Translations under genes and position numbers: made by a program
Notes under the pieces: generated by a model
What the model was told of the DNA's origin: nothing
Seen by the model: the letters and a program-made list of their open reading frames with translations, nothing else
Database searches by the model: none
Shown: piece after piece, positions 45,901 to 53,397 of the stretch
Layout of the letters: each line of letters opens with the position of its first letter
Position numbering within the stretch: position 1 is the stretch's first letter
From: Strongylocentrotus purpuratus
Taxonomy: Eukaryota > Echinodermata > Echinoidea > Camarodonta > Strongylocentrotidae
Direction: 5' to 3'
Assembly (NCBI RefSeq): GCF_000002235.5
Contig: NW_022145609.1
Span: forward strand, 37,126,130 to 37,190,129
DNA: 64,000 nucleotides

Positions 45901-48227
45901 GAATTCCTTTGGAATACCATAGGCACAAGATGGAAATGACTAAATAAGGCAAATTAAAACTGACTACTTCTATCTAATCAAGATTATTCACAGATGAGAA
46001 TGTACTGTACATGTGTATATTTACGGTACAGTACATGTATAACATGTTGAAATTCCATACTAGGTACCTGCACACAAGAATCCCAAGGCCAAGAGGTCAA
46101 TTTATATAACAAATTTTTCATAAAATCTTATTTGCCCATGAAAATACAGAAGCTTAAAACAAGTTAAGAACTGAAGATTGGTTGGCATTGTGGAATTTGT
46201 TACTTTATTGTCTAGACTTCCTCAGATTGAAAAGATTCTTCTTTATTTCAATAAATGCCATCAAAAAATAAAATTAGACTACAGTACATGTCTTCTAGCA
46301 TTCAACTCAATTATTTGCAAAGTCAATTGAAAATTTGTCTTTCTTTCGTATAGTGGTAATACATATTATGAAATGTTCTGTGAAAATTACAAATAATTCT
46401 GCAAATCTGCAAATTTTAAATATAAAAGAGAAGAACAAAACATAGAAAGAAAGAAATTAAGTAGCTTTTCATGAACACCTTTTGTGACAACAGCCCGGAA
46501 AGAGGTAATGTAAATGTACATGTACATGTAGTGCATATGAATTGATGATGCTCAATAAACATGGGCTATACAGTAATTCTATAAATATCTATAAATGTAG
46601 CTGTATGTGTACCGTATGTGCTATCAAATAGGAAACATGATCTTGGCTAAGAGCACTTTTTAATTGGGATTCTCATCTTATCCATATATGATTAACCTAA
46701 AAAATAACACACTCTAATGTTTTTAGAGGTACATTTGTACATTTACATGTATACATGTATTAAAGGTACTTTACTATAATTGCGATAAGTGTTGTCTGCT
46801 GAGGCACATGCACGGAGTTTGCTCAATTATGGGTAAGCGAACTTCGGTATTGCTATTATTGTAAAGTATCTATGAAAATTGGCAATGCAAAAACATTTTT
46901 TTTTTTAAATTTGCGTCAATTTGCATTTCAGACGGGATTAACATCGCAAACTTTTGCTTTTGCACATACCGCACATGTGTACTTCTCTTCACTATGTTGA
47001 ATCAATTATATCATACATCATGGGATGAATTGGGTTAGGACGAGGAATCACCCTTTTTTCTTATTTGGGTAGGGTCGGCTTCTCTCTTTAGAGACAGAAA
47101 CCGACCATAGGCGTTCACTTTTAAACACCATGGCCATTTACGGCCATATGTTTATGCCCCCAAAATTCCCCAAAATTTCATTTTACCTCATGCATATCCG
47201 ATTTATTCTATTTTGAAAATTAGGCCTAGAAGTCTAGGCTATTAATATACATACGTCTGATCCACTTACCAACTTGACTGAATAAATCTGTTTAAAGGGA
47301 TCGTTTAACAATGTTAAATCTGAGATACACGGCCCTACGTGTTATCAGTGTCTGTGATATGGTGTAATATTGAAGCCCTAAAAAAATTGCGCTTCAAAAT
47401 GATCAAGAAGTGCCTCAAAAAAGTAAAAATCTTTGAGTGACCGGTTTTACCATACTCGTTTTCCCCAATAGACTGTAGTGTTATGAAAACCGTCAGGCGA
47501 ACGGTTTTCAAATTTGTAATTCCAATCATAAATATCTTGATAATCAGACAGTTAAAAATCTTGCAAGCCGTAGTTTAAACTCTCGCTGCGCATGACGTCA
47601 TCTAAATATCATCCCTCCTAGTCTACGGCTACGCCGAAGGCAAAATGATTATGAAGAAAAAACTGTGCGCGAGCTACAAGTTGGTAATGACGTTATCACA
47701 GTTTTTCTTCAAAATCATTTTGCCTTCGGCGAAGACTAGAAGGGATGGATGGCGTAAATATTCACTTCTGAATGACAAACGCCTATAAACTAAAACAACA
47801 ACATAAAAATATGGCCGTAAATACTAAATGGCCATGGTGTTTGAAAATGAACGCCTATGGTCAGTTTCTGTCTCTATAGAGAGGAGCTGATCCTACCCAA
47901 ATAAGAGGCTAACGAACGAAAGAGACAGAAAATTCGGTCTACGATCGCGATCAAGCCTGGATTTGATGAATATTTTTTGTTCAATCCGAAGGCAAAGCTT
48001 GCAAAGGAGAAGGATTTATGTTTTTTTTAATATCCGGACACAACTCGACACCCAACACTCATCATACTTAATTCATAACGCTTGCACTTGATTGATAGTG
48101 ATACTTACACGTAGAATATTCCAACAAAATGAAAGAAAACCTGTGCCACTGCTAACGCAAGGAATACGATAGCCAAACCCACGGCCAGGTAGTCCCCGTA
48201 GGTCGCGTCGGGAAAATACACCATCAT
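16280..48227 (-). CDS. UGCG: Ceramide glucosyltransferase (UGCG), complete nine-exon gene
   Basis: UGCG transfers glucose from UDP-glucose to ceramide on the cytosolic face of the Golgi, the first committed step of glucosylceramide-based glycosphingolipid synthesis (GT21 family). Coding exons are 48227-48109, 38443-38305, 33839-33737, 27192-27091, 21266-21154, 20708-20530, 19250-19164, 17806-17617 and 16441-16280. They total 1194 nt, i.e. 397 aa against 394 in human, and human UGCG also has nine exons. All introns are GT-AG and all phases agree. Visible landmarks are an N-terminal membrane segment at about 13-35, D98, D150 in SDSG, H199, C213, D242 in SEDYY, R278xxR281W282 and C-terminal hydrophobic segments at about 290-375. 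Each catalytic residue lies exactly six positions after its human counterpart (D92, D144, H193, C207, D236, R272), so the start and phases are well supported. No frameshift or lost key residue is visible. Confidence 0.96.
16503..16985 (-). mobile_element. MITE family AAGGTAATA, copy in UGCG intron 8
   Basis: About 480 bp closely related to 62541-63045 (shared blocks TTTGGATGCCCCTGTGGAT, GAGAGGGAGCTATACAACAT, TCCAATATGTTCATTTGAAC). The left end AAGGTAATGTAAAGTTTTGG matches the other copy's terminus; the right terminus is degraded. It begins about 60 bp from the exon 9 acceptor. Confidence 0.85.
17393..17590 (+). mobile_element. TTAAAGC MITE, copy in UGCG intron 8
   Basis: About 200 bp bounded by TTAAAGCCCCACTGCACTA and inverted GTAGAGCAGTGGGGCTTTAA. 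It starts about 26 bp inside the intron after the exon 8 donor. Homologous, in opposite orientation, to 60354-60549 (shared TTTGGCCAGGAGGGATTAGA and TATCTCATCAAATCAGCTCT). Confidence 0.88.
17617..17806 (-). CDS. UGCG: UGCG exon 8 (hydrophobic C-terminal region)
   Basis: Encodes residues 281-344. It begins with RW of the RMVRW motif, then [20 protein letters not shown] and a hydrophobic run ending [13 protein letters not shown]. This matches human [20 protein letters not shown]...WFIFDYIQLRGVQ. The acceptor is TACCTAG and the donor GTAAGT, in phase 0. Confidence 0.95.
18780..19151 (-). pseudogene. Non-LTR retrotransposon reverse transcriptase fragment
   Basis: The minus strand encodes about 100 residues resembling the C-terminal end of CR1/Jockey-like reverse transcriptases: [26 protein letters not shown] and [20 protein letters not shown]. 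The catalytic YxDD domain and endonuclease are absent, so this is a 5'-truncated remnant. An AT-rich tail near 18790-18835 fits a LINE 3' end. It lies in UGCG intron 7, starting within about 15-25 bp of the exon 7 donor and in the gene's own orientation. Confidence 0.8.
19164..19250 (-). CDS. UGCG: UGCG exon 7 (small, ends inside the RxxRW motif)
   Basis: An 87-nt exon encoding residues 252-280 plus two bases. It reads [20 protein letters not shown]...RKRMV. The AMQNSGS core is identical to human. The acceptor is TTCTGCAG and the donor GTATGG. The intron junction splits the arginine codon of the family's (Q/R)xxRW motif, so correct splicing here is needed to rebuild the motif. Confidence 0.93.
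20345..20460 (-). mobile_element. SINE 3' tail with (ATT)n, minus strand
   Basis: Minus-strand CTGTAAAGCGCTTCAGCACA, then GGGCGCTATATGAAAGCGGA, then an ATT-rich simple repeat. This is the same tail type as at 32975-33070 and 59941-60120. In UGCG intron 6. Confidence 0.7.
20530..20708 (-). CDS. UGCG: UGCG exon 6 (H199, C213, D3 motif)
   Basis: Encodes residues 193-251 plus two bases. GGAHARMYI contains H199, matching human H193, the residue implicated in inhibitor and UDP-glucose interaction. C213 matches the reactive human C207. [10 protein letters not shown] holds D242, the proposed catalytic base (human D236). The acceptor follows CCCAAAG and the donor is GTATGT. Confidence 0.95.
21052..21200 (-). 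repeat. UGCG: 80-bp-period duplication of UGCG exon 5 end and donor site
   Basis: AGGTCAAGTACATGT...GACGAGAAACCAGCTCTGTCA occurs at 21052-21120 and again, 80 bp on, at 21132-21200. The second copy contains the true exon 5 end and its GTAATT donor. The first is an intronic copy with a GTGATT donor-like site. Confidence 0.92.
21154..21266 (-). CDS. UGCG: UGCG exon 5
   Basis: Encodes residues 155-192 and reads [10 protein letters not shown]...[10 protein letters not shown]...FSSTLDK, close to human IPDTLTDMV...VGLVHGLPYV. The acceptor is TTTTTCAG and the donor GTAATT, in phase 0. The last part of this exon and its donor are duplicated in the adjacent intron at 21052-21120 (see the repeat entry). 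Confidence 0.94.
24317..24837. mobile_element. TTACCGTAAATC MITE with long A run
   Basis: The left end TACCGTAAATCTACGTGTAT and the inverted right end TACCGTAAATCTCCGTGTAT are followed by TATAAGGTGCACC/TATAAGGCACAC and CGCACCCC blocks. Between them lie an A run of over 60 bp at about 24380-24443 and a (TTG)n stretch. The poly-Lys open frames here are artefacts. Confidence 0.85.
25160..25365 (+). mobile_element. Candidate LINE 3' end
   Basis: An AT-rich stretch ending in GTGAAATAAATGAACTTGAA, of the kind that closes truncated non-LTR retrotransposons. No coding part remains, so the class is uncertain. Confidence 0.4.
25950..26080. repeat. Fold-back repeat GGCATTAGTAAGAATTACCC
   Basis: AGGCATTAGTAAGAATTACC at the left is matched inverted by GGGTAATTTTACTAATGCCC at the right, giving arms of about 25 bp around a ~90-bp centre. 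Confidence 0.75.
26301..26885. mobile_element. Fold-back element carrying a 34-bp minisatellite
   Basis: ACCCCTTTCATAGTG at the left pairs with CACTAAGAAAGGGGT at the right. At 26830-26875 a tight hairpin joins AGTGGCCTGATTTTCAT to its inverse. Between them, 26505-26815 is a minisatellite of about nine 34-bp units (TCTTCTTTTCATCTGCTATT plus 14 bp). Because 34 is not a multiple of 3, all forward frames stay open, giving spurious Phe/Ser/Leu open frames. Confidence 0.7.
27091..27192 (-). CDS. UGCG: UGCG exon 4 (D2 motif)
   Basis: Encodes residues 121-154 plus one base. It contains [17 protein letters not shown], a near match to the human stretch, then SDSG with D150 (human D144). The acceptor is TCTGCAG and the donor GTAAGG. 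Phase 1 on both sides keeps the frame. Confidence 0.95.
27575..27872. mobile_element. Fold-back MITE GTTTCATTAAGCTGTTCGTA
   Basis: GTTTCATTAAGCTGTTCGTA at the left and inverted TACGAACAGCTTAATGAAAC at the right end form a near-perfect terminal inverted repeat. AAAGTTATGCATGACTTTA continues the match. About 298 bp, in UGCG intron 3. Confidence 0.9.
28871..28950. mobile_element. Short fold-back repeat (family GAGCCAGAAGGGTGTTAA), copy 2
   Basis: CTGTTCAGAGCCAGAAGGGT at the left, inverted TTTTGGCTCCAAACGGACAA at the right. Same family as 12513-12598. Confidence 0.7.
29769..30446. mobile_element. GGCCCGGTCCCACTG element with GGATG-rich interior
   Basis: The left end GGCCCGGTCCCACTG and right end CAGTGGGACCGGGCC are exact inverse copies. 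The ~680-bp interior is dense in CGGATG/CATCCG and CGGAC words in both orientations, unlike the AT-rich intron around it. No transposase frame. Confidence 0.88.
32840..33200. mobile_element. Fold-back MITE interrupted by a SINE tail
   Basis: CATAAAACTTACCATTGATG near 32850 is matched inverted by ATCAATGGTAAGTTTTGTAA near 33170-33190. The inner TAACTTTGCCATC/GATGGCAAAGTTA pair continues the homology. Inside, 32975-33070 is a SINE-type tail (GTAAAGCGCTTTTTATAGAG, GCGCTATATAAAAG, (ATT)n), suggesting nested insertion. Confidence 0.8.
33737..33839 (-). CDS. UGCG: UGCG exon 3 (D1 motif)
   Basis: Encodes residues 87-120 plus one base. [15 protein letters not shown] carries the first catalytic aspartate; D98 corresponds to human D92, in the region that binds UDP-glucose. 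The exon ends within DARLFIG, identical to human across this stretch. The acceptor is CTCAACAG and the donor GTAAGT. Confidence 0.95.
34121..34317. mobile_element. Candidate fold-back MITE AAGGTTCCTTTTTT
   Basis: AAAGGTTCCTTTTTT at the left and inverted AATTATTTTTAAGGAACCTT at the right give ~14-bp inverted ends on a ~197-bp segment. Confidence 0.55.
36497..37455. repeat. ~960-bp imperfect palindrome of TTAAAGG-family elements
   Basis: The left half contains TTAAAGGCATTGTTTAACAA, AATCATAAATATCTTGATAC and ATCCAGGATTTTCTTTAGAA. The right half carries the inverted blocks, including AATCCTGGATTTAGCTCATG and ATCAAGATATTTATGATTGG. The halves are two inverted copies of the family also found at 47291-47553 and 61340-61623. 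Confidence 0.8.
38305..38443 (-). CDS. UGCG: UGCG exon 2
   Basis: Completes Val40 and encodes residues 41-86. The acceptor is TTTTACAG and the donor GTAAGG, ending in phase 0. The stretch [16 protein letters not shown] aligns with the human PGVSLLKPLKGVDPNL block that opens the cytosolic glycosyltransferase domain. The exon ends in YPR, which meets FELL of the next exon, matching human YPKYEVLL. Confidence 0.95.
38581..38892. mobile_element. Fold-back MITE AACATGTTTAGCGTC
   Basis: The left end GGCCAAATTAAAAAAA then AACATGTTTAGCGTCCTGCT is matched inverted at the right (GGGACGCTAAACATGTTTAT ... CATGGCC). About 312 bp with several A and T runs. Confidence 0.85.
42866..43130 (+). repeat. (GTA)n microsatellite and variants
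   Basis: Nearly continuous AGT triplets broken by AGG and AGA variants and a few TACATGTAG inserts. Produces long spurious Leu and Tyr open frames on the minus strand. Confidence 0.95.
43680..43805 (+). repeat. Tandem duplication with (CT)n
   Basis: AAGGTCAACAAACTTTCTTC, a (CT)n run and ACCTGGGCCC occur twice in a row, at about 43694-43755 and 43756-43805. Confidence 0.9.
43965..44083. mobile_element. Near-perfect palindromic MITE
   Basis: GGCCCAAATTCACAAAGGAG at the left and, inverted from the right, GGCCCGAATTCACAAAGGAG. The arms continue through GGTTTGTCGAYAAACC for ~35 bp on a 119-bp element. Confidence 0.9.
47058..47908. mobile_element. 850-bp element with ~100-bp terminal inverted repeats and nested insertions
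   Basis: The left arm 47058-47155 (TCTTATTTGGGTAGG, AGAGACAGAAAC, CCATAGGCGTTCA, ACACCATGGCCATTTA) is matched inverted at 47800-47908. Inside is a TTAAAGG-family copy (47291-47553). A second, tighter inverted repeat pairs about 47619-47667 with 47697-47739 (GCCGAAGGCAAAATGATT and its inverse). It lies within intron 1, near exon 1. Confidence 0.85.
48109..48227 (-). CDS. UGCG: UGCG exon 1 (N-terminus, membrane anchor)
   Basis: Encodes residues 1-39 plus two bases of codon 40. The start chosen is the first of two adjacent ATGs ([14 protein letters not shown]...). It gives a leader only six residues longer than human before the conserved HFxxIxY motif, and an A lies at -3. An in-frame ATG at 48338 would add 37 residues that lack the family's short N-terminus, so it is less likely. 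The segment after DYL is strongly hydrophobic and should be the type III-like Golgi membrane anchor. The exon ends at a GTAAGT donor, and the split codon GT|G gives Val40. Confidence 0.9.
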
Positions 48228-48720
48228 TGTCTGCGAATAAAAGGCGATTTTTGAAGAAGATGTCCGCAACAAGACGGGGAATCCCACTCGACTACCGCTG
48301 GAACAATCACCGCTTAACAACATGACGATAATCCCCACATTTTATGGGGAAATGTGCCGAAATTAGGTGGCAGCGCCGGAATGCTTACATGCAGTTTCTG
48401 ATTCTACTTGAGATCCTAAATGAATGAAGAACGAAGATCCACGATCACACACATAGATTAGATAGGTATTCTCCGCGGATATCGTAGTAGAATAGGCTAG
48501 GCAGAGCCAGCCGTTCAGATAAATTATAGAATGCGATGGCCGTTATTTCAGTGTCACGAAGAGAAGGAGTGACCGTTATCATAATAACCGCCTAGCGCAT
48601 TGAAAAAAAATAACTGGATGGGTGGGGCTAGCTCTCGAGGAACCCTATCGCGCTTGCACCAAAAGTGACTTTTATGTACCGGTAGCTTTATAGATCTAGA
48701 TTTTTTTTGGAAAAACTATT
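48228..48720 (-). promoter_or_regulatory. UGCG: Candidate UGCG 5' UTR and promoter region
   Basis: This is the sequence just upstream of the UGCG start. It is less repetitive and richer in CpG than its surroundings. A minus-strand CCCCACCC (GC/GT-box-like) lies near 48622-48635, followed by an AT-rich run. No convincing TATA box was placed. The assignment rests on position and composition only. Confidence 0.35.
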
Positions 48721-49469
48721 ATCTCATCATCGCTCAAGTTATTTTAATAAATTGTCTTGCAGCATCGTTTAATTCGCCTTTAGTCATTACTTCTTATTGC
48801 ACGTCATCACAATGAGTAGTATTGAAAAATAAAGTTTTGTTAGCCCTATTAGGCCTATAGTAGTTACCCGGGAGTAGTTATTGTATTTCATTCAGTCATT
48901 CATTTAAAAAGTTTTAAAAAATGACACATTAATCTATCCATTCACCCAATTATATTGATATTTATTTACTTATTTATTTTTTCATTAATTCATTATTTAT
49001 TAATTTATTTATTACTTTTTACTTATAAATAGCCTTTTTTTAATGGCACCTGATTTGGGGTATACGGGTTATCACGCATTGCAGCTAGTTGAGCTATGCT
49101 GCATAGACTTGAGCTTCACACAACTTCACAAGACAAGGTTATATTCAGGGACGATGCATTTTCCCCTAGCCTCTTCAAATGGGTCGATTTTTGTTGATCG
49201 GGATGCCGCAAAGCTAAACAGCACCGTCAGTATGTTCTTCACTGCGGCCGCCACGATCTGACTTCTAACTGTTAAGTCAAGTCCGATATAGTGACTCTAA
49301 TTTCAGTTACTAGTAATTCAATGATATCTCTTGGCCGAAGATCCGTTTTCAAACTTCTAAACGAAGCGAGCATAGAGAGCCAAACACTATTGCAACAGAA
49401 ACTGTATTTTCGAAAAATAAACTCAAGGGCAATTTCTATATCTTATTTATAGGCTATCCCATGTATAAT
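48721..49469. other. 5' intergenic stretch upstream of UGCG, no gene
   Basis: AT-rich, including (TTTA)n-like sequence at about 48960-49020. A 72-codon plus-strand frame at 49043-49261 has no recognisable domain. Nothing else is evident. Confidence 0.5.
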
Positions 49470-49474
49470 GTTCG

Positions 49475-49846
49475 CAGGGGCGGATCTAGCTTATAGGGGG
49501 TGACCCAATGACGCGTGCCGCGTAGCGGCGAGGCGATTTTTTTTTTTTTTTTTTTTGGGGGGGGGGGGGGTGCTATTTTGAACCCCCGTTTTCCTGGCAT
49601 CTACTAACACAATGGAGACCATCAAATGCAGTGCACGATAACGTCTTTTTAAATAAAAATAACAGTTTAATACACAGTTATATCCATGGAGAGTTATCAT
49701 GTGTTTGGTTACTGTTATGAGTTGAATATCTTCTCACAATATTCTCCAGTGTGCGTTCTTTGGTTGTGCTCTCACTCTAACTTGATGTCGTTTTTCTATG
49801 CACATCTCATTTTCACTACTTGGCAGCCCAATGGGGGAGGGGGTAA

Positions 49847-49877
<31 letters not shown>

Positions 49878-49890
49878 AGATCCGCCACTG
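49475..49890 (+). mobile_element. Short hAT-like nonautonomous element (416 bp)
   Basis: The left end CAGGGGCGGATCTA and the right end TAGATCCGCCACTG form imperfect terminal inverted repeats. The flanks share GTTCG (49470-49474 and 49891-49895). The termini fit hAT-type ends, but only 5 bp of the flanks match, so the target-duplication length is uncertain. The interior has a T run and a G run near 49540-49570 and a long C run near 49848-49872. No coding capacity. Confidence 0.7.
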
Positions 49891-50191
49891 GTTCGGATTA
49901 GGTCATTGTCATGTTCGCGCATTTCAATAGTTGACGCAAAAGGCTTTTGAAATTGCCTCAGGTTGCTTTTTTCCACAAAATAGCTACATTTGCGATCTTT
50001 GTATTTTAAAAGATCATTTTACGGTAACGGTTGTTTTTGCACACACACAAATAAAGGAAAATCGCGATATTATGAAACCTTACATCTAATCCATGAGTAT
50101 CAAAACGCTCTTCAACTATAAAGTGTCCTCTTTGAGTGACCGCAGAGAATGTCTGTGCCTCAAATTTGCAAAGAAGCTGCTCGAGCCTGGG

Positions 50192-52238
50192 CACTGGCGT
50201 ACCTTTGGGGGGGGGGGGGCAGGGAGGGCAGTGTGCCCCCCTGACGGGCTCCAGGGGGGAAAAAGAAAAAGGGGAAAGAAAAGGAAAGAAAGGAAAGGAA
50301 AGAAAAAGAAGAAAGGAAAAGGGAAGAAAAAAGGGAAGGAAGAGAAAAAAGGAAAAAAAAGGAAAGAAAAAAGGAAGAAGAAGAGAAAAGGAAGAGAAAA
50401 AAGGAAAAAAAAGGAAAGAAAAAAGGAAGAAGAAGAGAAAAGGAAGAAAAAGGGAAAAGAAAAGGAAAGGAATAAAAATGGGGGAATTAAAAAAAAAAAG
50501 ACCACGGTCGTACGTACCGTCAGGGGGGGAGGGGGGGAGGCAGTTGACCCCAGATATTTGGAAACGTACAGTTTTTTTCCTGAAAATGTAGTGTAGGCCT
50601 ACCAAATCCTTCATTTCTACTTTTGAAAATGCAAAAGTACCCTCATGACCAGTTCGGTCGCTCGAACTCCCTTCACTCCTTTTGCTTTTGAGATTCTTCG
50701 AAAACTTTTAACGCATCTTTCCCCCTCCCCCACCAGAAAAATATTCCGTATACGGCCCTGAAAAATTAAAACAAATAAAAATAGGAAAATATAAGTGATA
50801 TAACAAATTCGAAACTCTTCGCTGGCGCGAACTGCTTGCTAGCCTATTTTGTATTAAATGTTTTCACTTGCTCGTCCCCCTGAAAAAAGAAAAGGATTAG
50901 TATTGCCTAGAATACAATTGTGCCTGCCCCGACGGGCCCCGACCTGCAACCATGGCAACAATAACACACAATATATGTACCAAATGTTACTAAAAGAGAC
51001 TAATTCATTTTTCTCGCTCGCGAATAAAATGAATAGACATTGCTTTGGAAACAATAATTGTGCACACCCTTGACCTGCAACAATATCATTAAAAATGGAA
51101 GAGTTTTTTCGCCCTCTCGCCAAAAAGGAATTGAATCGCGTTAAACGCGACTGCGTCCATCCTGACCTGCACCAATAAAAACAAGTTTATTTATTAATTT
51201 CTATTAAAAGAGAATTTATTTTTTTTGCTTGCTCGCTATGCTCGCTCGCCAAAATGGAATTGACACCGCTAACGTGCCCGCCCCAACCTGCAACAACCAG
51301 TTAATAATTATGTACCAAACGTTATTCAAAGAAGTTTTGGTGTGCTCGTGCTCGCCAAAACGGAATTAACATCACCTTAGACATGATTGTGTAAGCCCTG
51401 CCCTGCAACAAAAAAATCTGAAATTTATGAACCAATTATCATTACAAAAACTTTGCTCGCTCGCCAAAATAGAAATAACACCGCTTTTAATAATCACGTC
51501 CCTGACATGGAACAATGAACCCAAGTTTATATACCATATTTTTCCTATAAAAGAGAAGTGATTTCTTTGCTCGCTCGCTACGCTCGCTCGCCAAAATAGA
51601 AATAACACCGCTTTTAATAATCACGTCCCTGACATGGAACAATGAACCCAAGTTTTATGTACCATATTTTCCCTATAAAAGAGAAGTGATTTTTTTTTTT
51701 TTTCGCTAGCTAGCTCGTGGAATTATGTGCCCACCACTAACCTGCTACAAAATCATTAAAAAGAGAAATGTAGGGGGTTGCCTGCCCGCCAAAATGGGAT
51801 TGACATTGCTTTAAACACGATTGTGCCCGCCCCCTACCTGCAATAATGAAACGAATTTTATATAGCAATTCATTGAGAGAAAGATGTATTTCGCTCGCTA
51901 GCTAAAATGGGTATAAAATCACCCTAAACACAATATTGTTCCCGCGCCCTGCATGGGACAATTGAACCAAGTTTAAGTGGCAATTATTAAAAAAGAAGTG
52001 ATTTTTTTTTCTTGTTCGCTACACTCGTTTGCAAAAAAATGAAATTAACGTCGCTAACAAGTGAATGTTCCCACCCCAACTTGCAACAATACCAGTTGAT
52101 ATACCAAACGTTACTTAAAGATTTTTTTTTGCTCGCTCGCTCGCCAGAAGTGAAAATTAGCATCGCCATTTTTGTTTGTTTCGGTCGCTTGCCCCCCCCC
52201 CCCCCCCCCCCTGACGGAGTACCCCAGGTACGCCACTG
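50192..52238 (+). mobile_element. Nonautonomous hAT-type element, copy 2 (2.05 kb)
   Basis: Near-identical along its length to the element at 152-2152 and in the same orientation, with small indels. The termini are again CACTGGCGTACC and its CAGTGGCGTACC partner. The flanking 8-bp duplication is AGCCTGGG at 50184-50191 and 52239-52246, different from copy 1, which proves an independent insertion. The polypurine tract (50255-50490) carries an extra internal duplication of roughly 50 bp, and the last C run is longer than in copy 1. Confidence 0.9.
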
Positions 52239-52384
52239 AGCCTGGGTCAAAGTTTAGTCATTGGCTGCCCCAAACACGTGGGGACTCCCATTCTCGAAAT
52301 CTGAGAAATAAAAGCAAGCTCACTGAAATGTCATGTAAAACGACACGGTATTATAGAAACAGTCCGTTGCCATAATCTAGTCAG

Positions 52385-52430
52385 AACTCAAATATCCCTG
52401 CTCTCACTCTGTGTCTCCCCTCCCTCTCTT

Positions 52431-52469
<39 letters not shown>

Positions 52470-52640
52470 CTCTCATTCTATCTATCTTTCTCTCCCTATC
52501 TCTCTCCCACCCTCACCCTCTCTCTCTCTCTTCCTACTCCCCAAAATCCTAACTGTGACCTCTCTCTCTCTCTCTCTCCCTTTTCTCACTCTCCCGTTCT
52601 TTCTCTCTTTCTCTATCTCTCTCTCTATTTCTCTGATATA
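52385..52640 (+). repeat. CT-rich tract
   Basis: (CT)n runs at about 52433-52472 and through 52630. A phrase TTCCTACTCCCCAAAATCCT here (about 52530) recurs at about 54491 beside another CT tract. Confidence 0.9.
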
Positions 52641-52689
52641 ACTTCCTAAATAAAAGGATGACATGTGAATGCATTTTTGAATAATGTTA

Positions 52690-53397
52690 TAGAATTTTTT
52701 TTTTTTTTAAAACTAAATCAGATTTAATTGTACAAAATCCTGTATGACTTTTTAACGATTCCCAAGATGATACACATGTATCGAATATTACAATGGCAAC
52801 CTTTTACCCATGTTTTTATGCGAAACTTATCTTATTTTTATGCAATATTCTACATGTACCTTTTACTAAATATTGGCCCAAATACAAAATGTTCTGCATT
52901 TTACCTACAATGTATAATTTGTATAATCTGTTTAAATCATTGGAGCATTTATTTGACTTTATAATTCCTGAATTTGGTTTCTGTTGTCGTCTCTGTTTCT
53001 GTTATTGAAGAAAACACCATAACCATACCTTACCCATCTGGCTATGCATTTTCCAACCAAAACATTTAATTCTTTTGAATATCAAAAATGTATTGCTATT
53101 CATAATTATATTGTATAAGTTTATTATATAATTTTATTGCAAATATGGTAATACAATTCGAATTTCTGTATATGTACCAAGCAATTTGCCAAGATCTTTG
53201 AAGCACAACTATATATCATATGTACAAAAGAATTCCAATTTTACTACCATAATGCTACCATGCATAATGTTTTACGTGTAATTTTACTTTGTCACTGATG
53301 TATACCTTGTAAAAGAAACTGCAATTCGGCTCTCAGGCCGCGAATGTTTTTTAATGAAATAAACCATTTTAAATAAATAAATAAATAAATAAACAAC
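52690..53397 (+). mobile_element. Candidate LINE 3' region with (AAAT)n tail
   Basis: AT-rich sequence ending in GCAATTCGGCTCTCAGGCCG, AATGAAATAAACC and a TAAA-type simple tail at about 53371-53395. This pattern is common at non-LTR retrotransposon 3' ends. No reverse transcriptase motif was seen, so the call is tentative. Confidence 0.45.

Larger units (their letters stand above)
38444..48108 (-). other. UGCG: UGCG intron 1 (9.7 kb) contents
   Basis: Holds fold-back elements at 38581-38892, 43965-44083 and 47058-47908, a (GTA)n array at 42866-43130 and CT-rich repeats at 43680-43800. Palindromic ACATGT runs are frequent, for example near 39530-39555, 40745-40790, 44985-45004 and 46516-46530. 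No additional exon was recognised. Confidence 0.7.

Noticed and set aside
48228..48338. Upstream UGCG start adding 37 residues
   Set aside because: In frame, but the family has a very short N-terminal leader and the chosen start gives a constant +6 offset with human.
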